Below, piece after piece: positions 1 to 11,849 of a DNA stretch of 64,000 nt. This stretch comes from Zygnema cylindricum. Lineage: Eukaryota > Streptophyta > Zygnematophyceae > Zygnematales > Zygnemataceae. Position numbers and translations under genes: made by a program. Below the pieces are notes generated by a model. It was given only the letters and a program-made list of their open reading frames with translations. It was not told where the DNA came from and searched no databases. Location of the stretch: positions 1 to 64,000 of the forward strand of contig JBBHKE010000516.1 in assembly GCA_037447655.1 (NCBI GenBank). The letters are read 5' to 3'. Every line of letters begins with the position of its first letter. Position 1 is the first letter of the stretch.

Positions 1-1271
1 GAAGAAAGAAGAGACCATTGGGAATGTGACACGTGTTAAAAGAATTCAGGAATTGAGTCTCAAAAAACTTAAAACAAAAAAGCTATTATTTTTAAATACA
101 TGGCCAAAAAACCCTAAAACAAAGTAAAACCCTAACTAAAGTTACAAACCTTAAAATAGGGCTCAAAACAAGAAAATAAACAGAATAATAAAAAACCGGA
201 ATTTCACATCCTAATTAACCAAAAAAACGACCTTTCGCGAAACCCTAAAAGTAGTTTTGACACAAACCCTAAAAATAAAACCTTTCATGGCGATTGGAAA
301 GGGCAGTTCGTATGTCGTTCGCATTTGAAAATTGAAAAAAATGTACTTTTGGTCACTTCGTTATTCCCCGAGCAAAACTGAAAAACCGGCCAATCGTACA
401 TTCTCCGTACGAAGTGGATATCGTACGAAAGTTTTTCCACATGGAATTGTTGGATGCTCCGCGAACTGCAAGGTGACACCCGGCAAAAAAGCCGCATGAA
501 AATGTACACTTTCGGGGCACCCTTCTAGGTTCTGACTCTTGTGACGTGTCAGCCGAAACCCGTGAATAATTCCGCCTCCGTACAGACGTCCGCCGACACC
601 ATTTCTGACAATCCACGTGAAGAAGTGTAGGCCTAATGAGATAAATGTTTTGACTTTTTGACATGGCCTGCCACGTGGCATCGTGCTGAAATCAGCTTTT
701 CTTACGTGGAGGGACATCGACAATCAAAACTGAACTGACAATTTTCCAAGGATTTCGCACTTTATAATTAGTATGCTGTACGTAAAAGGGTGTCCACCAG
801 CATTTTGGGCTGTCCGCATGACAATTCCTATGGTTACAGCTGTACAAGAATATCTTTTTTCGTACAGCGCATCGTCAGCATCGCTATCGGCATCGATATT
901 TCCTCTTAGATCAGCATTTCTCCGTACACATCATTTATCCATACTAATAAAAACATGGTAATCATAGAACATAGTGTACGAATGGTATACGAACTGAACG
1001 GGAATGATCATATAACGTAATACGATTTACTGGGTGACGTACACAAAGGACGCTATACACTTTTGTACGTACAAAGTTACCTACGGACCATTTCGCCTGC
1101 AGGAATACTACACTGGAATACAGAACAACGTGTGTAAATATCAATTTCTCAACACTAATACGCGATGTACTACAGTACAGTACATGAGTGTACGGTGCAG
1201 TGTACTGTATGAGTGTACGGTGAAGTACTGTACTCTTCTACCTGTAGGAAACGTCGAACCGATGACAAAAT
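1..1271. other. Intergenic, upstream of HNH gene
   Basis: No gene is recognised here. The first 260 bases are A-rich with scattered CCCTAA words. Between about 440 and 720 there are several CACGTG/CCACGTGG (G-box) words, for example near 609 and 669. From about 720 to 1250 the word GTAC is frequent, including a near-tandem GTACAGTAC/GTGTACGGTG block at 1168-1240. The open frames here look random. Confidence 0.5.
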
Positions 1272-1420
1272 CTTAACCCTAATCCTAACCCTAATTTTGA
1301 CTCAAATCCTAACCCTTCTCCTAACCCTTATCCGAACCCTAAACCTAGATCGAACTTGAACCCTAACCCTAACCCGGACCCTAATCCTTAAAACTCTGAA
1401 TGAAAAGAGCAAAAACCCTA
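1272..1420 (+). repeat. Degenerate telomere-like CCCTAA repeats
   Basis: About ten irregular copies of CCCTAA/CCCTAAA-type units, broken by substitutions, lie just before the first codon of the HNH gene. They match the C-rich strand of the plant telomere repeat and the plant promoter telo-box (AAACCCTAA). They may be promoter elements or an old interstitial telomeric tract. Confidence 0.6.
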
Positions 1421-1437
1421 ACATCCATCGTCTCGTG

Positions 1438-4400
1438 ATGCCACGTGGCGGCGGACGATTCGTGAGGAAAGCCATTCGAGACGTCTTATCCTCTGAAAAC
1501 AGGGATTCGTCCCCGCCAGGTAGCAGGTCTCAGAGCCCCGAGAGAGGTCCCAGGTCCTTTCCCCCGCACGTGCGAGAAGCTTGCTGGGAGAGGGCGGAGC
1601 CAATCAAGGGCCGAGATCCTGCCAGGTGGCGGCGTGACGTGGCAGGAAATATAGTGTTTCGGAAACTGAACGGATGCGAAGGATGTCTGTGTTACGAGTT
1701 TGACCACGTGCACCCTTTTTCCCGGGTGAGGATTTAGGGTTTTTGAATTCTAGGGTTTAGGGTTTTGTTTGCGTTATTCGGGGGGCTCTTTGGGGCTTTA
1801 GGATTTTTTCTGGGCGGGTTTTAAGAGTTTTGCAGGGTTTTATCGTTTTTTTTATGGATTTTTCTGGTTTTTCTCCTGATTTTTTTAAAGGGATGCGAAG
1901 GATAGTTGTGTTACGAGTCTGCCCACGCGCAGTAATTTTCCAGGATGAAAATCTTGCATTTTTTGAGTTTTTAAAAAAAAAAATTCTGAGTTGTTCTTTT
2001 TAGTTTTTTTGAGGTTTTTTTTGAGGTTTTCGAGGTTTTGAGTTTTTCGCGTATTCTCGATTTTTTTTTTCTTTTTGAGGTTCGACCAGCGAGAATTTTG
2101 TATTTTTGGAGTCTATGGTTTTTTTAGGGATTTTTTTGGCGTTTAGGGATTTTAGTTTTTTTAGGGTTTCTAGGTGGATTTTTAGGGTTAGAATTTTCAG
2201 GGTTTCATGGTTTGACTTAGAGTTTTCAGGGTTTTTTTTAGGATTGAGGAGTTTAGAACAGGCAACGTATGAGGGTTTTGAGGAATTTAATAGTTTTGTG
2301 GTTCAGAATTTAGGGTTTTTTAGGATTTTTTAGGGTCTAGATTTAAGGTTTTGATTTTGTTAGGTCTAGGTGGTGAATTTTTTAGGTTTAGGGGTTAGGT
2401 TTTAGTTTCTGTTTTTTTTTCTCTTTTTCGTTCAGATGGGAAATTGACATTTTTTTTTTTTTTTTTGTCTGGGGCGACGTTGGGACCAATCAGGGGGGAC
2501 CGAGCACACTTGATAACTGCCAAATTTTACAGGTGTCCTCCTTTCCGTTCCATTCCGTTTTATTTTGCTACATTTCTGTTTTTTTTTGTTTTTTTTGTTT
2601 TGATACGTATGGTAGAAAGCCATGCTCATGTAAATGTTCAGTGTTTACCAAATGTGGAATGTTTTATGTCTCAAATCCAATGTAATCTACAATGCCTGTC
2701 ACTATTAGAGTTATTCACTCTAATTTGAGTGAGTTTTTTTTTGACCCAAAATTATAAATTAGTGTTAGTAACACTATTTAAATAAGTGGCCCGTAATGAG
2801 CCACGTTACAAATCATGGTTTACTGTGGTTTATTTTATCAAATTTTTCGCGCTAATAATTCACTATCTCTTTTAGCGATGGGCCGTGTAGTAATCATTTT
2901 TCAATGTTTGCTCGAAGTCGTAGTTCAAAAATTGGCTTTTTTACTTTATGGGATTTTTTTCTGCACAATGCAAAGTACACATTGTATGCATGCAATATGC
3001 ATTTTATATGGTACATCACGAACTGCTATTAGCATTAATAACACTGATTTGGTGCCTGGTTTTTTTGCCCTCGGACACAAAATAGGGTTATTAATTCTCA
3101 TTGTTTTTTTTTCCGCTAATTCTTTAAATGGTTCAAAATCAGCCATGTTATATGTAACGGAACTAGGATTAGTAAACTAATATATAAACCACGCTAGTGA
3201 TTTCTTTAATCTATAGCAATTCACAATGTTGTAACCAATGTCTGATGTTGGCGCGAAATCTGAATGGTCAATGTCTAATATTCAATGTCCAAAATTCAAT
3301 GTTTATTACTCAATGACCAAAAAATCAATGTTTGTTATACAAATTTTAAAATTCAATTCCTAGTTTCCAACGTTCAATGTTAACTCAAAACTAGGGTATG
3401 TCCCATAATTAATGTGCAATGTTGACTCAAAATTTGAATGTCTAGTCTCCAAAATCCAATGTCTAATATTCAATGTTCAAGTTTGACAGAAATTGAATGT
3501 TTCATGTTTGAATGTGTAATAATATGTTAAGTCAAAAGTCAAACGCCCAGAGTCTAAAATTTAATGTCTTATAATCATGTTTAATATTGAATAAATGCTA
3601 ACGCTTAATGTCTAACAATCAATGTTCTACGCTGCCTGGAAAGTCAAATGATTGATGTCCAATAGTCGTTGCCCGATGTTTTTGTGACTTGTTTCGGTTC
3701 TCCAAAGGCTGGTTGTAGTTTCCAAGGTCTCTGTAAATGTAGAAAAGACATGTCACGTCTCAAAACCCTAAAATCTATGACACAGGACTTATAAACTTTA
3801 AAATGGCCAAAAAAACAAGAAAAAGGGGACGGTGAAGCTGAAATCAAAATGGATGGAGTAAAAAATGCCTTGCTAGAGGCGCAATAAAGAAGAAAGTAAT
3901 TTTGGGAGTTTCATGATTCTTTTGGTGGATATATGTTTTTGGGCTGAGTGAAAACTATTACGGTTATTTACGGTTTGACTATTTTTTGTTTAGATTTTCT
4001 TTCCTTAACTAGCAATTTTTGTTTGTGGGAAATAAAAAAACAGACGGCGGCCAATCGTGCAAAAGCAAATAAGACAAATGTCACCATTACAGAGCTCCAA
4101 CAGAAAAGTCAATATTGTAGACTGGCAGGTATGTTCCCGTGGGTAGTCTGGATTTTGTCGACAAAAATATGATTTCTTTGACAAGTTTGTTTGCAACATT
4201 CCAATGCTACTTCACACCCTTTTTTGTTTTTGTCCATGTTCATATATTTCGAGAAAATGTTTTGATCTGTAAGTCAACTGCCCTTACAGTCTGACAGTCA
4301 GGACCTCAAGTCTACATTTCATTCCTGTTCTTATCGTGGTTGTTCCTTTACTTTATATAAGAGTTAGTACTTTTCATCCACTGATAAAGTAGACATGAAT

Positions 4401-4591
4401 ATGCCACATTGTTTTTGAACGCAGAATCATGCGTTTTTCTTTGTTGTTTCATTTTTTTTCGTGTTTCCCTTTTTTTTCTTTTTTTTTTCTTTGTTTGGGC
4501 GATTGCAGATAGAGACATGGACACAGTAGAAATGGTTTCTTATGGAGATGTCATCGAGGGAGAGAGAGAAGGAGGTTGTCGTTTATCTTAG
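1438..4591 (+). CDS. HNH-nuclease-like protein, 4 exons
   Basis: Plant-type HNH domain protein of unknown biological role; the family fold suggests a metal-dependent nucleic-acid nuclease. Exons are 1438-1725, 2494-2532, 4044-4128 and 4509-4591, with matching GT-AG phases, giving 164 aa. Residues 1-45 are basic and Ser/Pro/Arg-rich. Residues about 48-96 hold the core ACWERAEP..GRDPARWRRD..GN, then CEGCLC and EFDH (D89, H90). Exon 2 gives GGPSTLDNCQILQ (N104, C105) and exon 3 begins TAANRAKANK. The order D-H, N, then N-R fits the HNH pattern. Exon 4 ends in MVSYGDV and a Gly/Cys/Arg tail. The exon 2 donor (GTGTCC) is weak. Exon 1 could have upstream coding exons, since the first ATG directly follows telomere-like repeats. 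The joined protein is conserved-looking across all exons, so the gene is probably intact. Confidence 0.83.
1735..2420 (+). repeat. T-rich, TTTAGGG-like tract in HNH intron 1
   Basis: Intron 1 is T-rich and carries many TTTAGGG/TTAGGG-like words and TTTTTGAGG/GGATTTTT motifs, the opposite orientation to the CCCTAA tract upstream of exon 1. The words are too irregular to be an active telomere. Confidence 0.55.
1891..1952 (+). pseudogene. Decayed copy of the 3' end of HNH exon 1
   Basis: This 62-base intronic segment aligns without gaps to 1672-1733 (end of exon 1 plus donor), at roughly three-quarters identity by eye. It shares GGATGCGAAGGAT and TGTGTTACGAGT. The copy has in-frame stops, and the donor GGGTGAGG has become GGATGAAA, so it cannot serve as an exon end. 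Confidence 0.75.
2700..2860. mobile_element. Possible family II MITE remnant in HNH intron 2
   Basis: The segment shares internal words with the better defined family II elements: TAGAGTTATTCACTCTAATTTGAGTGAG, TAAATTAGTGTTAGTAACACTA and AAGTGGCCCGTAATGAGCC. The terminal sequences are not clear, so this is probably a decayed copy. Confidence 0.4.
3225..3660 (+). repeat. AATGTC/CAATGT degenerate repeat in HNH intron 2
   Basis: About twenty copies of CAATGT or AATGTCTAA-like words recur at irregular 10-25 base spacing. It is a decayed simple or minisatellite array within the 1.5-kb intron 2. Confidence 0.6.
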
Positions 4592-4595
4592 GCAA

Positions 4596-4695
4596 AAAGA
4601 GAAGAAGAGAAGAAGAGAAGAAGAGAAGAAGAGAAGAAGAAGAAGAAGAAGAAGAAGAAGAAGAAGAAGAAGAAGAAGAAGAAAAAAGAAGAAGA
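4596..4695 (+). repeat. (AAG)n microsatellite after HNH stop codon
   Basis: An AAGAG/AAG trinucleotide array begins a few bases after the TAG stop of the HNH gene and would lie in its 3' UTR. Read in another frame it gives a run of Arg/Lys/Glu codons, which is not considered coding. Confidence 0.85.
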
Positions 4696-4699
4696 AATT

Positions 4700-5245
4700 A
4701 GGTTGTTTTTTTAATGAATACTGTGGAGTTTAACTTCCTTTCTGTATATTTTTTGTTCTTCCCTTTCTTTATTCCATTATTTTGTTCGTCGTAAAATATA
4801 TTTATATATATTTTTATCAAACCTCAAAAAGTGTGGAATTGTGGCAGGAGGCAGTTTGTACCATTATTATTAAAAAGAAAATAGGTTACCAAGTTTCGTA
4901 CCTTGTACGAAACTTTGAAAGTTTTTGTTTTTTTGTTTTTCATTGAGTGCAAAAAATGTGGTAGATTTTTTTTAAGTTTTTGAACTTTTCGAGGGAAGAA
5001 ATGCTATTAATTTATGTATTATATGTGTAAATCCTCATTGCCATCATTTTTTTGGTTCCTGCCTTGAAATTGATGAAAATTTGAATCGACAAATTTACAG
5101 ATTCTATGTTTTTTTTGTTTTGATTTGATTAAATAAAAAGTACCTAAAAACTCACAGACAAAATAATTTTTTGTCCGAATGTTTTTCAAAATTTAGACAT
5201 GACGTTTAATTTTCTATCGATCGATGTGCAACTCAACTCTCTTAC
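4700..5245. other. AT-rich intergenic sequence
   Basis: AT-rich DNA with short homopolymers. No recognisable gene, tRNA or element was found. Confidence 0.5.
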
Positions 5246-6094
5246 TAGTGTTGGGTATCGAGGACCTTTTGCCGATATTCGATATATATCGAATTTCAAG
5301 TACCCGATAATCGATATATCGCTTCGATATATCGAAAATCAAAATATCATGATATATCGCCAATATATTGTTGATATATCGTATCGCCAATATATTGAGG
5401 CATTAAAAAAAATAAAAAATAAAAAATTTCACAAGTCTCCAAAGTCACGTGCCTTCGAGACAAGGTGACCGTAAAATCTTTGCGGAAAATAAATACGGTA
5501 TTTTCCTGAAAATCAGCAGAGTGAAGGAGATCTCTGAGGTACATTGACGCGGCACACTTGCGAAGTACACGTACATAATATGCAAGTACGGATTTCCATA
5601 CGAAAATGGTCGGTTTTAAAATCTTTGATGATTTTAAAGATTTGATCGTCAAATTACAAGGAACCACTCAAATCAGAACACGTATGTAAAAACTTGTTTA
5701 CAGAGCGATGTAACCGAGGCCTCTGTAATACATAAATTTTGCTGTCCGTACTATTACAAAGACATCGTGGTGTAACCATACCCTAAATAAGCAATTATAT
5801 GAATTACAAAATTAGTATTTTTATGTCGGTTACATTGTGCGGCGTCTACCTTTAAGTCACGTAACAAAAATCACGTCGTACGTGGCGTATCAGACAATTT
5901 GTCTTTTACGCTAAAATTACATATTATATAGAAATATAAAATATTAAATTAAAAAAAATACTATATATCGCGATATATATCACGATGATTTATGTTGGTC
6001 TCGGTACGATATATCGAGGATCCTGCTCGATCGATATTCGATATATCGAATATCGAAATTATCGCGATATGGATTTACCCGATACCCAACACTA
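5246..6094. mobile_element. Family III TIR element (hAT-like MITE), 849 bp
   Basis: The element begins TAGTGTTGGGTATCG and ends with the reverse complement CGATACCCAACACTA. Both subterminal regions (5270-5400 and 5965-6070) are packed with CGATATATCG-type palindromic words. The short ends with repeated subterminal motifs recall hAT elements, but no 8-bp target duplication is evident, because another element abuts the right end. It has no transposase frame. A sister copy of almost the same length lies at 21248-22098. Confidence 0.8.
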
Positions 6095-6231
6095 CACCGT
6101 GAATCGTTATTAGCCTATTTAAGGACGTGGACCATAATCTGCCACGTCTCCTGGCACTAAATTAGAATGAATGATGCTAATTTTTTCTTTACACTAATAA
6201 TTTCTATACGCTAATAACGATTCAAGGTGTA
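6093..6231. mobile_element. Family I MITE, 139 bp
   Basis: Starts TACACCGTGAATCGTTATTA and ends TAATAACGATTCAAGGTGTA, near-perfect inverted ends bounded by TA. It abuts and overlaps by about two bases the right end of the family III element, so it probably inserted at that border. Confidence 0.8.
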
Positions 6232-9200
6232 CCTGTGACTATTTTTTTTCATTTTGCGGCCAATACAATATGGGTCTTAAGGTCATATTGTATGTTTTGC
6301 GTACAATAGGCATATTGTATGGGCGTACTTTCACCTACTTTTGAACTATGGTCCAACTCGCGTGGCACTTAGGGGTAGACATAAACTGACCAACCAGAAA
6401 ATCGGATACTGTCCCTAAAATGAAATCTAAATAGGGGCTAAACTCTTGATATTCCGTCAATGCGCTGTACGAGACACTTCGCGCATAGTACATCCACGTG
6501 GGTATGTCACGTCACGTCATCATTCCGAGTCGAATGCATGTCGGTGCGACGGTGGAACTATTTTGTCCGCCGCAGGGTTTGTCGCCGCATTGATGGTAGG
6601 TGGGATTGATGTCGGTAGACTTTGTCGGTTTGTGTGTCCGACACTTGACGGCAGATGTACGTCTATGGACCAGGTGAAATTGTGGGAGTAACGACAGAAA
6701 ATGTCTATGATAATATCCACTTGACATGCTGCGGATATTTTGGAACTTGATCTATTTTGTAGTTGTTCTACATGACAAAATTATCAAAATAAATAGAACT
6801 GCGTTATCTCTAGGAAATTGCAAGTGGATTCTTAAATCTGTCGGTAGTGGTGCTCGAAAGCCTAGGTTTTGACCTACCTGATCCGTAAATGCAAGCTTAC
6901 GGAATCCAGGGTAACTGCGAGACACGTTGCTTGACTTCAGGGGAAATTCTTTGTCTGGTTCGGCAGTCCAGGTGAGCTTTTGGCATTTTACGCAAATCGC
7001 GGTTTTAAACGTACGCATGCCACGAAGGATTATTTTCGTCCACTCGACGGTTTCTAAGGGCAGCGAAAAGTTTATTCGCCGTAGTAAGAAAATCTTCTGT
7101 GCGTCCTCGGTTCTTTTTTTGGGTGACCGTCGGAAATCCAATGGCGCGATTTCCTAGAAGGGCTTCCACGGCAAAAGCTGCTTCCCGCTTTGGGCGATGT
7201 TTCGAAACAGTCGTAGGGTCGGCTAAGTAGCAGCAGAATTTGATTGAGATACGGTTTTTTTGTCTTTTCTCCTATGAAGTACTCCAAAAAGTACCTGAGT
7301 ATCTGATCGTACTCTAAAAAGTACGATCAGATCGCAGCTGGACTTCGAGGCGGTTGGAAATGGAGCAATGAGATATCGACAGCTGTCATAGGTCAAAATG
7401 ACGAAGGTTAAAAGGAAAGTAGGGAAACCTGTTTATGAGAAAAGCATGTCAACTGACGCCTCTCATGATGTCTTTTTATCATATATCCCCTTTACTTTCT
7501 CAATCTAGGGTATTTCTGGCTCCCGTGGTTTTTTCAGTGTTTAAAATCCACTCTAACTCGCATCCGGGCCCCATTAGTCACCCGGCGGATGTTGCAAAAG
7601 GCCGTACAATCATGAAATAGTGTTGATGCCAGCTCAGCGTATAAGCTACAAAGTCGACACACAGGTTGGCGCTAAGTGCCAAAATTAATGTTAATGGCTT
7701 TTTTTTTATCTCCACAGAATAGTCGCGTAACACTAATTTAGCGCTCACGCAGTTTATTCCTTGACGCTAGTTACGATTGGGCGGTGCACTTTAGCGATAT
7801 TCGCACTCGAATAGTTTTTTCACTCCAATAAATGGTCACAGTGTACTGTACTCGTACGGAAAACAAGCACATGAAAGCTACGCGACAAATAGCTTTGTTT
7901 TCATGACGGGAGCCGACTTCGTAACTTACGTTTGAGGGAACTTGATGACGTAATAACTGCGCTTTTATTGTCCGGTACTTAACCCGTTAACCGGCATCGC
8001 TTATGTACGGACAACACGTATTTTTTACAATGCCGGAATATGCGCCGTGTCGCGTTCGCGTAAATGCTATCGCTGTACGGTAGACTAGCCTGGCTAGACT
8101 GCAATATACCCCATTAATACCTGTCGCCATTTGTGCGGAGTAGTTTTTTATTTTGTATTATACCGGTTTGTATACGAATGCCAAGGATTTGCTGGACCGC
8201 GCAACTCGCAAAATCTTCTTTAGCCGCTCTGCGCCAATGAGCGGTGAGAAGTCATTTGTCGGGACGCACGGGTCAATGGACAAGCACTTTTGTCCTTTGA
8301 GACAGATGACAGTTCTAGAGAGACCTCCTAAGATTTGTCGCTTCTGCCCAGCTGTCCAAACGCTTGGCTCGGGTAGGTGCAGTGGAGGTACACCTGGCCC
8401 AGAATTAGATAGAGCCGTTGATAAAGGGCTTTCGCACCTGCCTCTTTTTTTAGAGTGGATCGAACTAAGGGTGGCATAGAAAGGGGGTCTTGGCAGTACT
8501 CTGGGCAGCAAACTGCCGTTCAGATGAAAATCGAACGGTTGATATCTGCTCCGGGTTTTGTGGAAAACTACGTAAGAAAGTACAGTACTGGGTTTCAAGT
8601 CTACACGGGAACTCCTGTGCGTGCTTTGCGAAAAGATTTAGTTAGGGCTTCGGAAATTTGGATTAGAAACAGTAAAACCGGTCGTTTGTCGGCGATGTAG
8701 GGTTCGCCGGCCAATGAGAAGCCAAGAGGAGACGGCACCCACGTGGAGAAACTAGAGGCCTTTAAATGACGCATTAACGGTAGGGTAATTGATTGGCCCA
8801 TATCTGACGTACGTAATCGCATCGAAAAAAAAACACGGCAGAGACTTTTTAAGTGACGCCTTGGAATTGGCGGCACGTGTGTTCAGAGCAGCGTGCTCAG
8901 GGACGGTTTTTGTGGTTTTTGCAGGAGGCATTTTCTGTGGGTCGGCTCGATAAAGTGAAAGTCCTTTACAAGCAGACAAAACTGTATAATATATTTACTG
9001 ACTTTTTCGTACTTCAACTTGCATTCAATAACGGAATAATCGTCATTTTGGAATACGGCAAGGATTCCGTACAGACGTCCCAAAAATGAGGACTAGACGG
9101 TGCCGCTTGCTTGTCTTCACATTATAAACTTTTGTCTTTTTGGGGTCAAACGAATCAGGCAAGTACAAAACTACGAAGCTTGTCAATATCTGCACTGCAT

Positions 9201-9526
9201 CAGGAACTAAGAACAGACACGTGGCGGGTCAGCCGGGCGGTAAAAATCAGGACAGGAAGATAACAACTCAAGTTGTGGAAAGCTTATTTCGTACAGAAAA
9301 TGATAGTATTTTGTTTTATTCGCCAATTGTCACTGAAAACAATTATGATAGATCTTGTCGACAAGGACGGGAATCGTACTCTTTCAGCATCACTCGATTT
9401 TTTGTCGCAGCAAATACTGTTCTCGCGCTGGATGTGGAAAGTGAATTATCGCACCACCTTTCGTTATAATCGAGGACGCATGTGTCGAGGATGCGTATCT
9501 TGCCTTTGTCCTTTATGACGCTACAG
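6232..9526. other. Intergenic, no recognised gene
   Basis: Open frames here (for example minus 7141-6752 and minus 8598-8158) show no recognised motif, Met context or splice-linked neighbours. Near 6290-6350 is a segment (CATATTGTATG, CCTACTTTTGAACTATG) resembling 21145-21245 beside the other family III element, suggesting a shared older repeat. A perfect 11-base hairpin (CTGATCGTACT/AGTACGATCAG) lies at about 7300-7328. Decayed transposon DNA is likely. Confidence 0.4.
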
Positions 9527-9955
9527 TACACCGTCAATCGCTATTAGAGTAAAGGAATAAATAGCGTAAAAAAAAAATTTAGTGCTATTAACACTAATCG
9601 GGATTTTTTTTTTTTGAAAAAATATATATATACTTATTAATCCCTAACTGTAATTTGGGTTGTCCTAAATAATAAATACCCGCCCTTTCGATGTCTACAG
9701 TAATATGTGTATCCGTACAAAATCTTACAATTCGTACGCCGTCGTGCTGTTCACACGGTCGACTGACGAACATATGAGAACGAGATTTTTTTCGACGAGT
9801 TTGCGTCTCTTTCTTCCAGTGCACATTCACATGTGTGCGCAATAATGTTAAGTGTCTTTTTATGCCTTTGTAATTCAAAAAGTACCATTTCGTATGAGAA
9901 TATTCTGTCCGTACGTCACACTATTTCCATCGAAGTGTACTTTCATTATTAACGC
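9527..9955 (+). mobile_element. Family I element, left part of a 520-bp type copy
   Basis: From TACACCGTCAATCGCTATTA onward this closely matches the reverse complement of 20049-20569, including TACCCGCCCTTTCGATGTCT, TGTTCACACGGTCGAC and GTGCACATTCACATGTGTGC. The right end is cut where a second family I element begins at 9956. Confidence 0.82.
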
Positions 9956-10495
9956 TACACCGCCAATCGCTATTAGCGTGTAGGTTTCTTTAGCGTATAC
10001 AACCAATTACAGTGGTGTACGCTATTTAAGAATTTGGAAATTTTGGAAAAAATCATACATTCTAATTGTTTGATTATGGTAATTTGGATCTTTGAAAAAA
10101 AGAATGTCGGTCGCAAACATGCTTACACTAGTATAGGTCCCCGTACAAAATCTGACAAATCGTACACAAATCGTACATTCACACGGTCGAAACGCGGCTG
10201 CCGGACCAATATGTGCGAACGGGATTTTTTGCGACCTGGTTTTTTTCCCTTTTTAGAACGCACATTCTCATGCGTCGGCGGTTACTAAAACTAATTTATT
10301 GTACTTTTAACTTAAAAAGGTACATTTATGTACGGTATAGCACTGACCGTACACCACTCTATTTTTGAGACAACGTACTGAAAACAACCCTAAATAGAAT
10401 AAAGAAAAAATAGAATGAACTACACTAATGGAGAATAAAAAAAAAAAAGCTGGACGGAATTAGTGTACACAACGCTAATAACGATAGGCGGTGTA
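9956..10495. mobile_element. Family I element, divergent 540-bp copy nested in another
   Basis: Begins TACACCGCCAATCGCTATTA and ends CGCTAATAACGATAGGCGGTGTA. Its middle (GTACAAAATCTGACA, TTCACACGGTCGA) is a diverged relative of the 520-bp copies at 9527 and 20049. It sits inside the right part of the 9527 element. Confidence 0.75.
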
Positions 10496-11632
10496 CTGTA
10501 CTGTATCTGTACGAAAAAACAAAAATCTCCAGCAGCAGCATTGGACGAGGGTTTCACGAGACTTACCAATGGTGCGAAAAGCCACTTGACTCTAGATACG
10601 TTCCAAAAAAGGAGCCTGCCGACCATTCACCATTCATTATTACGGTCCTCCTTTGTCTACAAACTTCCTCCCGACAAAATGCTGATTATGAAGAAGCCGT
10701 ACAGTCCAGCCACCGCCCTTAATTATTCAGGCGGGCTGGACACCAACGGTCAATCAGACAAAAAACCAGAAAATACCGTTTCCTCGTCAAAAATCTGTGG
10801 AATTTTTGGGACCTTCGAAGTGTCACAAAAGGTCCTCAACTGTCAGTTGGAAAAGTCCTAAAGGACAAATTAACGACCAGCTTTATCCTAACTGAAAGGT
10901 TCTGTCGTTTTCTTAGGGTAACATTCCATTAGGCGGGCCCAGTAAAAGTACGAACAAGTCTACTGACAGCGTTTACTGGAAGTCTGCTCCATTATGTCGG
11001 GCCAGTAACAAACCTTCCTCAATTATGATTGGCGCCACATAGGTTAGAGTCCAGATTCTAAAATTCTTAAAAAAATCTACAAACGAATATCTGTACGAAA
11101 TATCTGTACAACCGGAGATAGTTAATGATTCGTACATAAAGTTTTCGGCCAGATTTTGATTTTGAAAATGGAAATCTAAATTTCGAAACGGAATTGCAAA
11201 AGAACGAGGCAAACTTTGAAGGTCGCTGCAAACTTTGAATGTCGGTGGATGTCAGACGGAGCGTGCGAGGATATTTTTAACCTGACCTGCATTGCGTGGC
11301 AGGCGACACATGGCCTGTACGACGTGCACGCCTGTGATCGCTTGTTCAAAGTAGATACTATTTTGTTTTTCCACGTGTACCAATGGTAATGAATGGCATT
11401 CATCCAGTGGCCCGCAACTCTCCTCGCGAGGAGAGTTGGGGCCCACTGGACGATGTGCGCGATTGCTCCGCGGACCCCCAAAAGTGAAACATCCAACGGT
11501 CGATAAATACGCCTATATCATTGGAGCTTCCCGACAGCTTTCCAGTAACGATGCTTCGTCTGAAAACAATTTTTTTAGGGTACGACTATGTACTGCACTG
11601 TACAAAAACGTACGGCGTCCAGTAACGGACCC
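10496..11632. other. Intergenic, no recognised gene
   Basis: No convincing gene. Repeated GGGCCAGTAA/GGCGGGCCCAGTAA words occur at about 10931 and 11002, and a strong palindrome lies at 11403-11450. It may be an unrecognised repeat. Confidence 0.4.
11403..11450. repeat. 48-bp GC-rich palindrome
   Basis: TCCAGTGGCCCGCAACTC... folds on CTCGCGAG at its centre. All but two of the 24 base pairs match, with no loop. It stands out in AT-rich DNA and could form a cruciform. Confidence 0.85.
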
Positions 11633-11849
11633 TACACCGCGAATCTTAGAGTAAATGTTTTTTTCGCCACTTAAAACATCTTTTCTCCGTACACACTTGT
11701 CGGATTGTGGATCTGATGGTTGCGATTGAAAGGTTTCATTCTCAGCTTCCGATTGGCGGTCTCAAATTGAATATCCGAAAAGTGTGTACGGAGAAAAGAT
11801 GTTTTAAACGGCGAAAAAAACATTTACTCTAATTACGATTCGCGGTGTA
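11633..11849. mobile_element. Family I foldback element, 217 bp
   Basis: Starts TACACCGCGAATCTTAGAGT and ends ACTCTAATTACGATTCGCGGTGTA. The inverted arms are unusually long, about 65 bases each (through AAAACATCTTTTCTCCGTAC / GTACGGAGAAAAGATGTTTT), with about 85 bases between. It is a good hairpin-RNA candidate. Confidence 0.85.

Noticed and set aside
1272-2420. Head-to-head telomere fusion
   Set aside because: The order is CCCTAA then TTTAGGG, opposite to a fusion, and the units are too degenerate.
8153-8700. Overlapping frames of 108 aa (+) and 146 aa (-) as a gene
   Set aside because: No recognisable motif, no splice-consistent neighbours and no conserved-looking segment; left as unassigned intergenic sequence.
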